Positions 49,880 through 62,057 of a DNA stretch of 64,000 bases are shown here, piece after piece. The position numbers and the translations under genes were made by a program. Numbering within the stretch: position 1 is the stretch's first letter; the number at the start of each line of letters is the position of its first letter. Below the pieces are notes generated by a model. It made no database searches and was not told the origin of the DNA. It saw only the letters and a list, made by a program, of their open reading frames with translations. This DNA comes from Stromatinia cepivora (taxonomy: Eukaryota; Ascomycota; Leotiomycetes; Helotiales; Sclerotiniaceae), in NCBI GenBank assembly GCA_014898415.1, contig RCTD01000001.1:2542001-2606000 (forward strand), read 5' to 3'.

Positions 49880-52529
49880 GATGTTTGATATGGAAGTTTG
49901 ACTACATTAAAGCAATGGATGAATGTCAAGAGAGATTTAATTTCGGATAAGGAAATCGTAGGCTATAATCCTTTTATGGAGCTTTGAGTCCAAGGACATA
50001 GGTTTGATGAGCCTTCAGTGAAAGCCTCAAGTTTCAATAACCAACCAAGAGACTCTAGGCATTCAACGCACAAGGCCAAATCCGAATAGACATGGATCAG
50101 ATTGAAGAGCTAGCTACGGGAAAGGGAAGTTACATATGAAGAAGCTTCAACGGTCGGTGAAAACTATAATAAGGCCTTTGGGTTACAAGAAAAGCAAACG
50201 GTTATATGCAGGGCTAGATTACTATTCATGTGCAAATGCATAATTGCCACCTGATATCTGCCCACAGCGTTTCCCAGAGTAAAGAAGAAAAGAAAAAGTC
50301 TGAGATCCATGAAAATCAAGCTGTGTAACGTATGGTTGGTCTCAACAAAAGTAAAAACTCCAGATTCCAAGGTTGATTCAGATAGCCCACGATCTGCCTA
50401 CCATATATGCGACTAGCCTAGTCTTCCAAATATATTCTCCATAATTTATTCGTGATTGGGGAAAGAGCTTTAGGGTACCATGATTTTGAATAGGAATTTC
50501 AATATCAATGTCGACCGCCTTCATCGGGCTATGCTTCCCTATGCACTTTGCAGTTTTTATAAAGTAGTAGTGGCTTGAATTACCAGCATGAACCAAGGGG
50601 AGCGGTCAAACTACTCTAATATGGAGAAGTTGCAAATGCCATTGGACTGAAAAAGAGAAGCTATTAACTATATGACCTGTCAGATTCTAACAAGTCAATT
50701 TGGAACAGCGCAGCCGATTCCGACCACCAGGTAGTTCCGGCATGAAAAATTCCCCCAACCTATTTTTCATGTCCAATCACTACATTTCCCTTCTAATTTC
50801 TAATCCGAATCAGTATCCGCGAAACCGGTTTCTGGGTTGTCAAAAACATCCCTTCCTCTCGGAGAAAGCTTTTTCGGAGATATTGGCTCATTAAGCTCAC
50901 AGACATGTTCTAGAATTTTCCTCTTGTTCAGCGGGGTGGTGTATAGCTGAAAAGCCTTTGTGTAACTAAAAGTCTATCTACTGTTGACTTCAGTGCTGCA
51001 AGCCAACAACGGTGAGCTGCGTGATTGGTCGGCGTTTAGGATCTATAATAACTCATACGGGCCAAGCAAGATAGTGTGATTGGAATTTAAACCACCAACC
51101 CGGGTTAAGATTGAGGGTTGTATGCAGCATGGTGCATTGCATTGATACAGGCTAGAGCAACATGACAACAACAGAAGTAACCGTACAGAAATAGACACAC
51201 TGACAAAGGCCTAAACCGTCCAGGTGCACAGCACGGTTAACACATAAATATAAATCTTCTCGGAAAAATCAAACCGCGATATCCGCGAAAGTGAAGAAAA
51301 AGTTGATATTTAGTTCTAATGGAGATGTAGGATTTTGGTGGTCGATCATTTTTCTCTTCCGGATGGCGAGATCCCTCTCAAGTTGGTGAGGCGGCGGTTT
51401 GCTTCCTTTTCCAATCCTTCCTCTCTTGAAGATCCCTGAATCCTGCAAAGACAGCATCAACGCCTACACGCGGAGATGCACGAAAGACAGAATATGTACG
51501 CAGATGCAACACCAACATGGCCCAATGCAGCGATTCACCGGCCGTTTGCTAATGCAAGATTCCAAAGACGCGATCCGTTTTCCTCAAAATTCGATAAGAT
51601 ACGATGTCTTCTCGATATAGATGAACTTGGCATGCATTGCCAGCCTAGCACTCTGTCGAGTCTTATGTCGCAGTTGACATCTTTCCCCGCATTTCTATCC
51701 AGTCGTACAGCATATCTGAAATTTCGGTAGGGTTGAGGTCTAGGAAATATAAATTGAATACTTGCCTATCGATATCAATCAATCGGGTGCAAGCCTGGTT
51801 GCCCGAAATGATCAATATCTTTCCAAGCCATCAAGTAAGAGTCATCGATATCAATATCAATACATATCAACGCATGAATGCATAGTGAGGAGGAAAGTTA
51901 CAGCTTCCAATGAGAACGCCTAGAAGGACTAGATGGGCTCTCTTCAGAGCTTTCCGAACCAAGAACCCAGACACCACCCCTGACCACCTAGGGGTGGAGC
52001 ATTGACATCATTTCGATATGCCAGATAATTCGCGTAATATAACTCAGTTGAATTTCGATAAATATCGATTGTTGAGGAATTTGCGGTCAATAATATCATT
52101 TGAAAGCTTCATAGAATTTCAATCTTTGGGATACCTGGGAACATTGATACAATTCGGCTATTCCTGACAGTTTGGTGGCTTTGAACCATGTGAATGTCCC
52201 GTAATTACGTCTCGATCGCCCTGTTAACAACATTTAATCAGTGCCGGGTTACGCGAAATACCATCAAGGGGAGACTAATGATAAACATTCGGTACAATAT
52301 TAATGGAAGGGAAGTAAAAGTCTATTCATTTTACGAGCCGAAATCTATTCTACATAATGCTCATTGAAGAAGAATGGGAAAATTGGGAAGAAGGTGTGTA
52401 ATACACGAAATACAAGGACAAGGGACAACGAAGGAACCGACACCAATCAAATTCAACTCGAGCCTGCGCCTACGCCACAAAACTGCTCATCTTCAAAAAA
52501 ATATGGAATCCTCCTATCAAATCTTCGGA
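49880..52529. other. Intergenic region
   Basis: 2.65 kb without a frame or splice-linked series I can support. Open frames are under 90 codons on both strands and overlap. It contains short cgatatcaat-type repeats near 51768-51875, but nothing I can name. It may hold a non-coding transcript or promoter elements. Confidence 0.45.
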
Positions 52530-54308
52530 CTATGCTCGATAACTTTGTGCGACATATGAAGCGACGGGAGTAGGGAAGCTATAAGGAACATAACCGTTGA
52601 TGGAAGATATAGTGGTGACGGTGGAACTAGCACTGCTAGTGGTCGAGTGTGAAGACGAGCTAGGGCTGCTAGTGGTGGAAGAAGAGCTGCTCGAGACGGA
52701 AGTCGTCCTTGCACTACTGGTTGAAGATGCATGGCCACTACCGTTAATGCTTCCAGTCAGTGTGAAGGAATCTGACGAGTGTGGGAAGCCGGAGCTGCGA
52801 ATACTGCCTGATGGGCTACCGGATGACTTGAAAGTGCTTGATGAATGTGCCAACCCTGTTCCTGTCTCGATGTGATGCAGTCCAGTTCCACTGCCGATAG
52901 CTGTATTCGATCCACCAGTAGGAAAAGGTGCCTTTGATGAACCAGTGACGCTAATGCCCAAGTCAGAATGCGTGGATGTGGGCCGGCTGCTGGCAGATCC
53001 ATATGAGTAAGTGCCGTTACGGGAATATGGAAGGCCCGTTCCTCGAATTTTGCCGGTTGAATATGATGTGCCGGTTGGTGCATGGCTTGTGGTGGTATTC
53101 TTCTTGCTTTTGGCAGCAGATATGAATTCGTCACATTGCATTTTCGACTTAGGGTTGATGGCAAATACCATGCCTGACTCACACTCATTCTTTTGACGAC
53201 TAGGATAATATTAGCGGTATTAAATCTGCGAAGGGCCGACACATACCTAAAGAAAAATAACGGGTTCGTGGCATTTGTGACGGGGAAATCAACAAATGTG
53301 GTCATGTTCTTCGCCAAGACAGGCTTGAACCCAGAATCATAGACGCCATCCATAACGCAAGGAGCCGTGACATCGCAAGAAGTGACAGTGTGATTTGTGG
53401 GGTAGAATTTGAATCGTACAGTATCTCCTTCCTCCGCATCAATGTATTGGGGCGAGAAAGAGAGAGCGCCGTTTTGACCAACTGAGATGACGTGCGTTGG
53501 CTTCAACGGCTTTCCGGTTCCAGCGGGTTTGTGTAAGCCGCTAGTTCCTGTTCTAATACTGCCTGTCGGGTAAATAGGCTGGCTTCCATTTCCATAAGAG
53601 TAAGGTGCTCCGATAGGTTTACTGGTAAATGATGGTCTACCGGTCTTAGTTCCGAGAAGATTTGCCGAGTGTGCAGATGGTAGACTGGGAGTCGAAGTGG
53701 CGCTTGCGATCTTGGTTATTGTTACAGTGCTAGCCTCACCATAAACATCTACCGTGACATCAACAGTGATGATCTGAACCACAATGATTTCTCCACCTGA
53801 ACCGTAAACAACCTCCGTGCAATCATAAGTTGACGCACCGGTAGGGCAGACCTGGACTGTGGATACCCCTGATATCACGTTTACCTCTGTAACGGCTCCA
53901 ATAGCGCCAGCCGAGGGAAGAGATGTAACCTGTGCTCCTAGAAGCGATCCTGTTCCACTGAGAATAGGGGTAGAAGTTTTAAACAACTTCAAAGATGATG
54001 AACTAGATCCGGAGCCTCCTCCAATGACTGTTCCTCCATTGTTGACGGTGATGGTTTGAGCAGGTGCTGTGACAGTAATTGGCGTGGCAGTAGATCTACC
54101 TTCAAGTGTGACAGTCTGATATATCGTCGTACCAGACCTCTCTCCGTAATCTCCAAGAGTGACAGTAGAAGTTACGACCGAAGGTTCTTTGACAGTTATA
54201 GTAATAGGCTGATAGACTGTAGTCGTGACAGATGGGCAATCAGCATCCGGAGATGCGGCCCCCGATCACAGAGAGGAGAGAAAGAGCAGCTGCGCGTGAG
54301 AATTTCAT
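52530..54308 (-). CDS. Secreted Ser/Thr-rich cupredoxin-like protein (frameshifted)
   Basis: Two exons, 54308-53247 and 53199-52530, separated by a 47-bp intron (GTATGT...CCTAG) that joins FFFS to RQKNECESGMVFAINP. The start MKFSRAAALSLLSVIG is a signal peptide, but a run of five C at 54259-54263 (plus strand) puts the rest one base out of frame. Removing one base gives 576 aa with mature start ASPDADCPSVTT. Next comes a Thr/Val-rich region (TVYQPITITVKEP). The cupredoxin domain runs from HVISVGQNGALSFSPQYIDA through RFKFYPTNHTVTSCD to SGMVFAINP, and a long Ser/Thr-rich tail follows. Of the usual copper ligands the His in NHTVTS and the Met remain, while the central Cys and second His positions look replaced (S, E). 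It is probably cell-wall associated. There is no clear GPI signal. Confidence 0.75.
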
Positions 54309-55150
54309 GGTGGGTATTTGAACAAGAAACGTTACAAGCACTTAAAAACAACTTAAGCAATAAAGAATGAACTGGTAAAGACAGTAAAGGGAGAAAAACT
54401 TCCCACGAAATAAGAACTGTTGAAAGAAAGAAAGACTGGCCCAAAGTTGAAATTGTAGCAACGGCCGGCACAGCCTATTATAAGAGTAGGTCTCGATGGC
54501 ATCATGACCGAAAAAACAGTGCCACAGCATAGGATTTTTGGCTTCAAAGATTCCATGCTGCGCAAAACATGCTGTGATCTGGGGAGATTACACTTTGTGG
54601 GATTTGACAGTAGCTTCAATCTATAGAAATATGCTATTGGTATAACTACTAAAGAGCTGGGTAAATTTCGTAAATCTGAGTTGCGGCGCCAATGATGTGG
54701 AAATTTGCTCTTTGATTTTGTTCGGGAGAGGATTTAGGATTTGCAGTGAGAACCAAATTGTGTAGCGTCGAAGGATTCGACTTCCCAATCCGGATGGCAG
54801 ATAGTAAGCATTTCTCGAAAATAATCACACATCAGCCACTCAAATACGATTATATCGAAAATAGGATGATTATGCATAATTATTAGTTCGTGAGTCATGA
54901 AACGGTTCAATCAAATGTTCAATCTTCCTCTGAAATCCAAAAACACATGCATCGTAACTTTCTTAAAATTTTGGTCTCTTGGAAGAAATATTAGGAGGAA
55001 GGGGACTGAAAACCAACTATACGCCTCATCCAAGAGCGATACATGACGATGGTAAATCCAATGTTTGTTGCGGGAGTATGTGGCCGTTGCTTGCCAGAGA
55101 TGGAAATTAGGTAAGTCGCCCTTTCATGTCATCTCTGCCTCACTATTACT
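54309..55150. other. Intergenic region
   Basis: Promoter side of the cupredoxin gene and 3' flank of the MoaA-MoaC gene. On the minus strand a TATA-like TTATAATAGG lies near 54475-54485, about 170 bp before the ATG at 54308. No gene is supported. Confidence 0.45.
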
Positions 55151-57477
55151 TTACTTTTCACAATCGGAAATTCCCTCTACCCGTGTGCCACTCTTTCCCC
55201 CCTCTTTCCTCACAACTCTCAACCCCTCAACCCGCATACCCTTATCCACAGCCTTACACATATCGTAGATCGTCAATGCCGCCGTTGAAGCGGCTGTAAG
55301 TGCCTCCATTTCGACGCCCGTTTTTCCATCGCATGACACACTGGCCGTAATTTCCACGCTTCCAAATTCATTGGGAGGAACATATTCTGAAACAGATGAC
55401 GGCCATTTATATCCATCGCCTTGTCCTGTGCCAAACCATGGAACTGAAGTCTTTGGAGCGGAGGATGAAGATTTTGTGCCTGCTCCATCCTCGTGCGAAA
55501 TTTGTAGATCAATGTTGACATGTGTAATTGCAATTGGGTGGCATAGAGGTATCAAGTCGGAAGTTCTCTTGGCAGCCATGATTCCTGCGACACGAGCGAC
55601 TCCTAGTACATCACCTTTCTTGGCTCGATTGTCACGGATGAGAGGAATTGCTACATTATTGGAAAAATGAATACTGCAGACAGCAACTGCAGTTCTTTTC
55701 GTAGATCGTTTAGAGGAGATCGAAACCATATGTGCATCACCCGATTGTGTAAGATGAGTAAGCTTGTGCGCGCCCAATGGGATTGAACCTGACAGAGTGT
55801 CCATCGAAGACTCTTCCACGTCACTGCTGGTATTGTTCATTTGAACCGGGGTAGATTTGCTGGAGTACAGGCGTGCAGAATGAGGAGGCATATATGGTAA
55901 AAGATTCAAAGGGATTCGGTGGGATCGACCTGCGGGCCTGCTTCCAAAAAGTTGAATGAGTGCCTTTGGACCATGATAGTGTTTCTCATCTAGATAAGAT
56001 GTCAGTCTTGATTACGCATTCTACTGTAGAAACGCAACATCTCATTTGCAGCTACATAAATTTCAAGATATTGATTAAATACATCAGGGTATTAACAGGA
56101 CGCCAGAACGCAAATAATTTCATGCCATCGCATCGCTCACATCTCGATGGAAAATAAAACCTACCCACCTATCAAGATCATGGGTCTGTTCTTCATATTT
56201 TCCAATTCGCCCATGCCGGCGTGCTTCTCCTTCTTCCGACTCACAGCCATGCCAATGACCTCTAGCAACTCTCTCTCGTTAGAAGAGCTTCCTAGAGGGC
56301 TGTGGGCATCTCCAGGACCCTGTCTCCTATCCATTTCTATCTGCTTCATCGCTTCAAAAGCTTGCCCATCAATTGGATGATTGCCATTGGTTTTCCTCAG
56401 GATGTCCCTCAGGGATACTTCGGCATTGCCAAATAAGCATACCTTCAAGTTGCCATCACTCGTAATGCGCAATCTATTGCAAGTACCGCAAAAATTGTGA
56501 GTCATGCTTGTAATAAATCCCATCTTTCCCACAAATCCAGGAATCTCATAGGTCTTGCTCGTGTCATTCTTGTGGTCTGCTACCTTTCGAAGTGTAGGAT
56601 ACTTTTGCCGTATAATATCAAGCATTTCCATGTAGCTCAACATTTTACCTTGGCTCCACTTGTTGCCATCAAATGGCATATATTCGATGAATCTAACTTC
56701 GACATCTTTATCTCGACCCAATTCGACGAAGGGTATTATTTCTCTTTCATTGACCCCACGCATCACCACGCAATTGATCTTGAGTTTTATGCCAGCGCCT
56801 AATTTGTTCATGTGCAGTATCCTGTCTATACTTTTCATCACAGCTTCAAAGCCTTTCCTTCGAGTCATAATCTGAAACTGCCATGGATCCAGAGTATCCA
56901 AACTTAAGTTGATCCCAGTCAACCCTGCTTCCACCATGCTATCCAATTTCCTTGCAAGGTTTAGCCCATTTGTGGTAAGACAGAGCTCGCGCAGACCTTG
57001 GGATCGCAAAGCTCCAATCTGTTGCATAAGAGGCAGGATATCGCGACGAACAGTCGGCTCACCACCAGTAAGGCGGATCTTCGAAACACCCTGGGAAACA
57101 AATATAGACGACAAGAGCACGATTTCTGGGGTTGTAAGGAGATCTGGCTGTGGCGATTGTGGGACTCCCTCTTCTGGCATACAATACAAGCATCGCAGAT
57201 TGCATTTTTCTGTAATTGAAATTCGAAGATAATCGTGTTGTCTTTGGAAATTATCGGTAAGAAAGGAGGAGAAGGGCTTGGCATTTTTGAGTCCATCCCT
57301 TCTGTTTGCGGGTCTGCTAACTGGTTCAGTGTCTTTGTGCAAAGGCAATTCATGCCCAGGGAGCTCTCGGATTGACGACGCAGTAGTGGATATTGCTTTG
57401 TGTGTTTTCCAGGACAACAAGTTGGGCTTGCCACCCTTAAGTACACTTTCTCGAAAAGCTCTTTTCAAAGACAACAT
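55151..57477 (-). CDS. cnxABC: Fused MoaA-MoaC molybdenum cofactor synthesis protein
   Basis: Makes cyclic pyranopterin monophosphate from GTP, the first step of molybdenum cofactor synthesis. Exon 1 (57477-56169) encodes the radical-SAM MoaA part: KCNLRCLYC with Cys92, 96 and 99 for the SAM cluster, [11 protein letters not shown], and [11 protein letters not shown] with Cys330, 333 and 347 for the second cluster. Exon 2 (55989-55151) encodes Moa[29 protein letters not shown] and [16 protein letters not shown]. The 179-bp intron (donor GTGGGT, acceptor TCTAG) joins MILI to DEKHYHG and gives 715 aa. If the intron is retained, MoaA ends NRPMILIGG and a TAG follows at once (438 aa). The Lys/Arg- and Ser-rich N-terminus suggests a mitochondrial presequence. 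The gene is divergent from WRAP73. Confidence 0.93.
55990..56168 (-). other. Intron between the MoaA and MoaC parts
   Basis: On the minus strand the donor is ATAG|GTGGGTAGG and the acceptor TTATCTAG|ATGAG. The donor overlaps the two Gly codons and the stop codon that would end a MoaA-only product. Joining the two exons leaves a continuous 2148-bp frame. Confidence 0.7.
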
Positions 57478-58038
57478 CTTGGAAGAAAGCAGTTGATATG
57501 CTCTATTAGAGGTATCTTGGAAGAAAAGAGATGATATGTCCTATCAAAATAGGTATCTTGAGCTTCCAATATCCAGCGGCGCAAAGTCAATTGGGTACGC
57601 TTCAATCATTTCGAACATTGAGTAATCTTATGCCTCATCTCCCTGAGTATTGAATTGGAAAAGTTGTGCTTCCTTATCGTCACAGTGACACATTATCTCA
57701 ATTCTCAAAGAGTTTGCAAAAGAAAAGATTTTTGTTTGTAAGAGTGGCGGAGCTCTTACGGATTTGAAACTGGAGGGGCAACGGCCCATTCCGTCACTCT
57801 CCACTACGGAGTACTCGAGTGCAGAGCATAGATTCTCCGAGTTGCCGGATTAGATAATACCGTACTGTTGTGTGGCTTACTCATCAAAAGCTTATCGTTA
57901 TCGATCCAACTAGTACCTAGTACCGGTATGAGTGCGTGCTATAGCTTGTGCCTAGGTACGCCGTAGAAATCTAGGAACCAACAATGCAAATTGGGAGTTG
58001 ATTATCAGAACTTCATAATCCATACCTCCCCATCCATA
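57478..58038. promoter_or_regulatory. Shared divergent promoter region
   Basis: 561 bp separate the start codons of the MoaA-MoaC gene (-) and the WRAP73 gene (+). The region must hold both promoters. I see no consensus site I would name. A near-palindromic stretch tacggagtactcgagtgc lies near 57805, and taccggta near 57922. Confidence 0.6.
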
Positions 58039-59767
58039 ATGCAATTTTCTCGTCCTTTTAAATGTAGGTATTGGGCCGAATCCTTCCATCTTGTAAGGAC
58101 ATGAAATTGATGTATATATATCTTAGCATCAAATCAATCTTTTCCAAGTCCCAATGGCGCATATATTGCGACTATTCTGCCATCGAAGCTCCATATCAGA
58201 GAGACGCGGTCCCTTGATATAATACGCGCTATATCACTTCCATCTGAACTCACAGCATCAATAACATCCTTTATATGGTCATCTTCTTCCAATCGCTTAC
58301 TTCTAGCATCTGCAGATGTCATACGCGTATTCTCTCCTAGCGACAATCACTTCTCTGCAACAATTACCAGCCCGACCTCTGGAACTACGAAAACGACCTT
58401 CATTTCATTTGGAGGAACCGATGATGAAGTCTGCATCTTTTCAGAGTTTGGTCTAAAATTGACTATCTTTAATCTTGGTACTTCGAAATCGGTGGATATT
58501 AGCTCACCGAAACTATTTACTCCTGGTACCGCTGCAAAAGGATTCTCACATCGCCCGCGATCTGGAAATCTAACTCTTTTGACCAGGTCTGGTGGTAAAG
58601 ATGTAATCAGTATACACAAATCAGGAAGCTTGGAAGTTATAAGATCATGGTCACCAGAAACAATTGACGCTCAAGGAATAACGTGGAGCCCAGATGGAAA
58701 ATGGATAACGATATGGGAATCTGCCAGCCAAGGTCACAAATTACTGGTCTATACTGCTGATGGCCATTTGTATAAAGCTTGGAGTGGTCCAACGCCGGCC
58801 TTTGAGGAAGACAAGGATATCGCTTTAGGTGCCGGAATAAAATCGATCGAATGGAGTCAGACGGGAACACATATTGCTATCTCAGATTATAGTCGAAGAA
58901 TAGTGTTGTTGGCTGCCCCGCCGTTCTCAGAATCTATGATTTTGTCACACGTACTTTCCGTAAACCCTACAGATACTCTACACGTACGTCAACCCATTTC
59001 TAACCTCAATACAGCTATTTCTAACTGCTTAGATCTGGATTGAACACATATTACCATCTCCCCATGGAGGTTTCACTCGAGAATTCGTTCGAGCGAAACA
59101 ATCTACATCACCCCCAACAGCAAGTGCCATTCCAACCGCAGAGTCAAAGACTGGCGCTAGTATGATGACCTTCGACATATCTGGCACACTATTAGCAACC
59201 AAGATTGAGGAAATGCCATCCGCAGTTTGGGTCTGGGATGTTGGGTCTCGGTCACTTAGAGCACTGCTGATAATGCACGCCCCAGTAGCTCGGGTAACCT
59301 TCCATCCCAGTGTTAACGAGCTTCTGATGATTCGATGCGATGGTGAAGAAAACGGAGGCCGCGTGCAACTATGGGACCCATCTTGGGATACCCCAAGAAT
59401 TATTACTTTTGGGATGCGACTGCCGGAGGGTAGGATCATTGGAAAATCAATCATCAGATGGCTCAATGTAGTATCTGCATTCCCGTCTATTTTCTTCAGC
59501 GATTCGCAAGACTGCATTCTCATGTCATTATCGAAACCAGAGGATACGGGAATGGCCCCTTGGCATGATTCAAAAGCAGGGGAAGTCGATATTTACGGCC
59601 AGACAAAGGAGTCACCTTTGAACCTCGGTGGAGTCGAGGGCAAGAGACCCTTTAGACGCGCAAACGCTGACAGTATCGCTGACAAGGATAACTCATACAC
59701 AGACATGAGCGAAGGTAGCGAGGAACTTGACGATACCTTTCAGTTTCGCAAGCCCGAACATCCGTGA
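58039..59767 (+). CDS. WRAP73: WRAP73/Wdr8 WD40-repeat protein
   Basis: Three exons, 58039-58063, 58127-58983 and 59033-59767, give 538 aa. The first exon is only 25 nt (MQFSRPFK). The 63-bp intron begins GTAGGT and ends CTTAG; the second (49 bp) runs from GTACGT to GCTTAG. WD40 repeats are visible through SPNGAYIATIL, GITWSPDGKWITIWE, GIKSIEWSQTGTHIAISDY, GTLLATKIEEMPSAVWVWD and RVTFHPSVNELLMIRCDG. The N-terminal FSRPFK...SPNGAYIA, YTADGHLYKAW and NAVWVWD-like motif match the WRAP73 family, which acts at spindle poles and centrosomes with minus-end kinesin-14 partners in yeast and animals. The last 70 residues are acidic and disordered. The short first exon is inferred from splice signals. 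Confidence 0.87.
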
Positions 59768-61093
59768 GTCGCGGAGAACTGTTTGATCAATATGCCATGC
59801 CATTTCGCGAAAGAAATATAGGAATATACCTCTTCATCGTGAGCGGTCACGAACTCCACAACTATTTGATGAGAACTGCCATAAGCGAAGATTCGGTGCG
59901 TCTAGCATGATTGTCTTTCTATGTGGATTCAAAGACTGTGAGTCGCCCCATCTTTGCATGATTCATTGTATTGTCTCTGAACCTCCTTCATACACCATGT
60001 TAATCTCGATTTTGTGACCCTGTATCGAACAACTGTTGTGTACTATTTTATCATTAATCTATAAGAACGCTAGAAGCATGAAAAGCGACGAGGAAAGCGA
60101 GCCATAAGAGTAGCGAATCAAGAGATTCAAATTGCTGAATGTGTTCTCTGCGTTCTCCTTTTCACCCACCGCACAGTCTACTCCACAAGCGGGCCGGGGC
60201 AGGGTGACGAGTTTAGAATTCGAATCAAAACTTAGCTGAAGCTTCGGGTTCATCTACCGAGGAAGCCATTGGTCGTAATTAGCAGTACAACATAGATTTA
60301 TTTCTACATACTCGACTACTCAACATCAAAAGTAACCGTATGTTGACAATGGATTCCATGGATGTACACTGTATGGATGGCTTCCATGTTTCCACAGTGA
60401 TTCTGGAAAGTAGCTCAACATGGTTTTAGAGTGGAGATTATGCAACAAACAAATCTTTGGGTGGGGAGGGAGCGTGTTTTTTCCGCACAATCTCCAAAAT
60501 AACTCGATAATAATTATCTTCGGCGAATAACAATACTGGTACCACATGGAACAACCGATAGAAATCATCATTTGTCCATTCGATCACAATCGGCTGTGTT
60601 AATTAATCTGTTGGCAATAAGATAGCATCATACATCATCAATTTATTTATCCCTTTCTCTATTACACTTCAAAGTTCATACTTCAAAGCATATCGATCGT
60701 ACTGCACCCAGTATGTTTTCTATACTCATGGCGCTAATAGCCAAGTAAACAATTAACTTGGTTGAGCCAGTCCTCAATTCAATTCCTTATTCAAGCTTTT
60801 GCTCCACGAAGTTGAAGTCACAATTATGTAGAAACCCTGCTTGAGCCCCTGAAGGACCTTTCAGACCGGGTTTGAGACTTTTGATGGGGACGCTGCACAA
60901 TTTCGATGTCTTTTCAAAACGTTGTTGTCCATGACATTGGTCCAAGTGTCTGGTGCATATTAACTTCTTTACTAGCTGTTCGCAATTATCCCATATCCTC
61001 ATCCTCCTCATTATCCTCCTCATCTTCTTTCCCTTGTCCCTCCCTCTGCGCAAACTTGGATCCTTAATCACCTTTGGGTCTTTTCGGAGAAGA
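59768..61093. other. Intergenic region between tandem plus-strand genes
   Basis: Contains the 3' flank of WRAP73 and the promoter of the EBP gene. No frame over 110 codons and nothing recognisable. A pyrimidine-rich stretch (tcctcatcctcctcattatcc, about 61000) lies roughly 90 bp before the EBP start, a common fungal promoter feature. Confidence 0.5.
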
Positions 61094-62057
61094 ATGGCTT
61101 CTATCATGGAGAATGCTTCGATTGAGTCTGCAGCTGCACTTGTCGTTAACCATCCCTACTATCCACTTGAGATGGAAATAGCTAGTTATCTTGCAAACGA
61201 ATGGACTGTACCTGCTCTTCTGAGTATCTTTTTCGGTGCTTGCGCCGTATTGTCCCTATGTACTCGCGCCTTTGTTGCCAGATCATATCCCCATCTGCCA
61301 AGCACTGAGAAAGCGGCCATATGGTGGTTAGTATTATGTAGGTCTTTCCTATCAATATTGTTACACTCTCTCCTAACTTCGATTATAGCTGGCGCGATCC
61401 ACCTCTTCTTCGAAGGTATGCGACTTCGAATCAATTTATAAAAAACGGTGGCTAATCGTAGCCTTCCAGGATATTTTTCGCTCCATCACACTCAAATTAT
61501 CAAAGATCAACAATTGTTGGGACAACTGTGGAAGGAATATGCCTTGAGTGATAGTCGATATTTGACATCTGATCCGTTTGTCCTTTGCATGGAAACAGTG
61601 ACAGCAGTAGGTCAATTGCGAGCCCCCCCCTCATATCAGCCAAAATACTTATAGCTTCCCGTACAGTTTCTATGGGGACCCATGTGCTTCGTCGTTGCCG
61701 CCTTCATCGCGACTGGCCACCCACTTCGACACCCATTACAAATTATCGTGACTGTAGGACAGATATACGGACTTGTTCTCTATTATGCCACTCATACTTT
61801 TGATTACTATCACAAAAAAGTTATTTATTCTAGACCAGAATTTCTGTACTTTTGGTTCTACTATTTCTTCATGAACTTCCTCTGGATGATCTTTCCAGGC
61901 AGTAAGTCAAACCTCCCCTTTACAGAACTACAAGCGCTGATTGTTTATCCCAGTGCTATTAGTTGACTCCGTACGTACTATTGCGCGCACATTTTCAGAG
62001 CTGGATAAGGTCAACAACACTAGGAACATGAGTGGCTTTGCAAAGAAAGGTCAATGA
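61094..62057 (+). CDS. EBP: Emopamil-binding protein (sterol delta8-delta7 isomerase family)
   Basis: Five exons (61094-61337, 61389-61415, 61470-61606, 61667-61901, 61954-62057) give 248 aa. All four introns are 51-60 bp with GT...AG ends, and one exon is only 27 nt. The spliced protein has the EXPERA/EBP hallmarks: NHPYYPLEMEIASYL, WWLVLSGAIHLFFEGYF (conserved His and Glu), CMETVTAFLWGP (Glu), GHPLRHPLQIIVTVGQIYG and FWFYYFFMNFLWMIFPG. The family has four membrane helices in the endoplasmic reticulum and isomerises the sterol B-ring double bond. Most fungi use the unrelated ERG2 for that step, so a fungal EBP may act on other sterols. It ends FAKKGQ. The call is secure; substrate unknown. 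Confidence 0.92.

Noticed and set aside
54196..54619. Minus-strand hydrophobic frames upstream of the cupredoxin start
   Set aside because: They overlap the promoter and the out-of-frame signal peptide; no independent evidence for a gene.
56497..57496. Plus-strand frames across the MoaA exon
   Set aside because: Antisense shadows of the conserved radical-SAM coding sequence.
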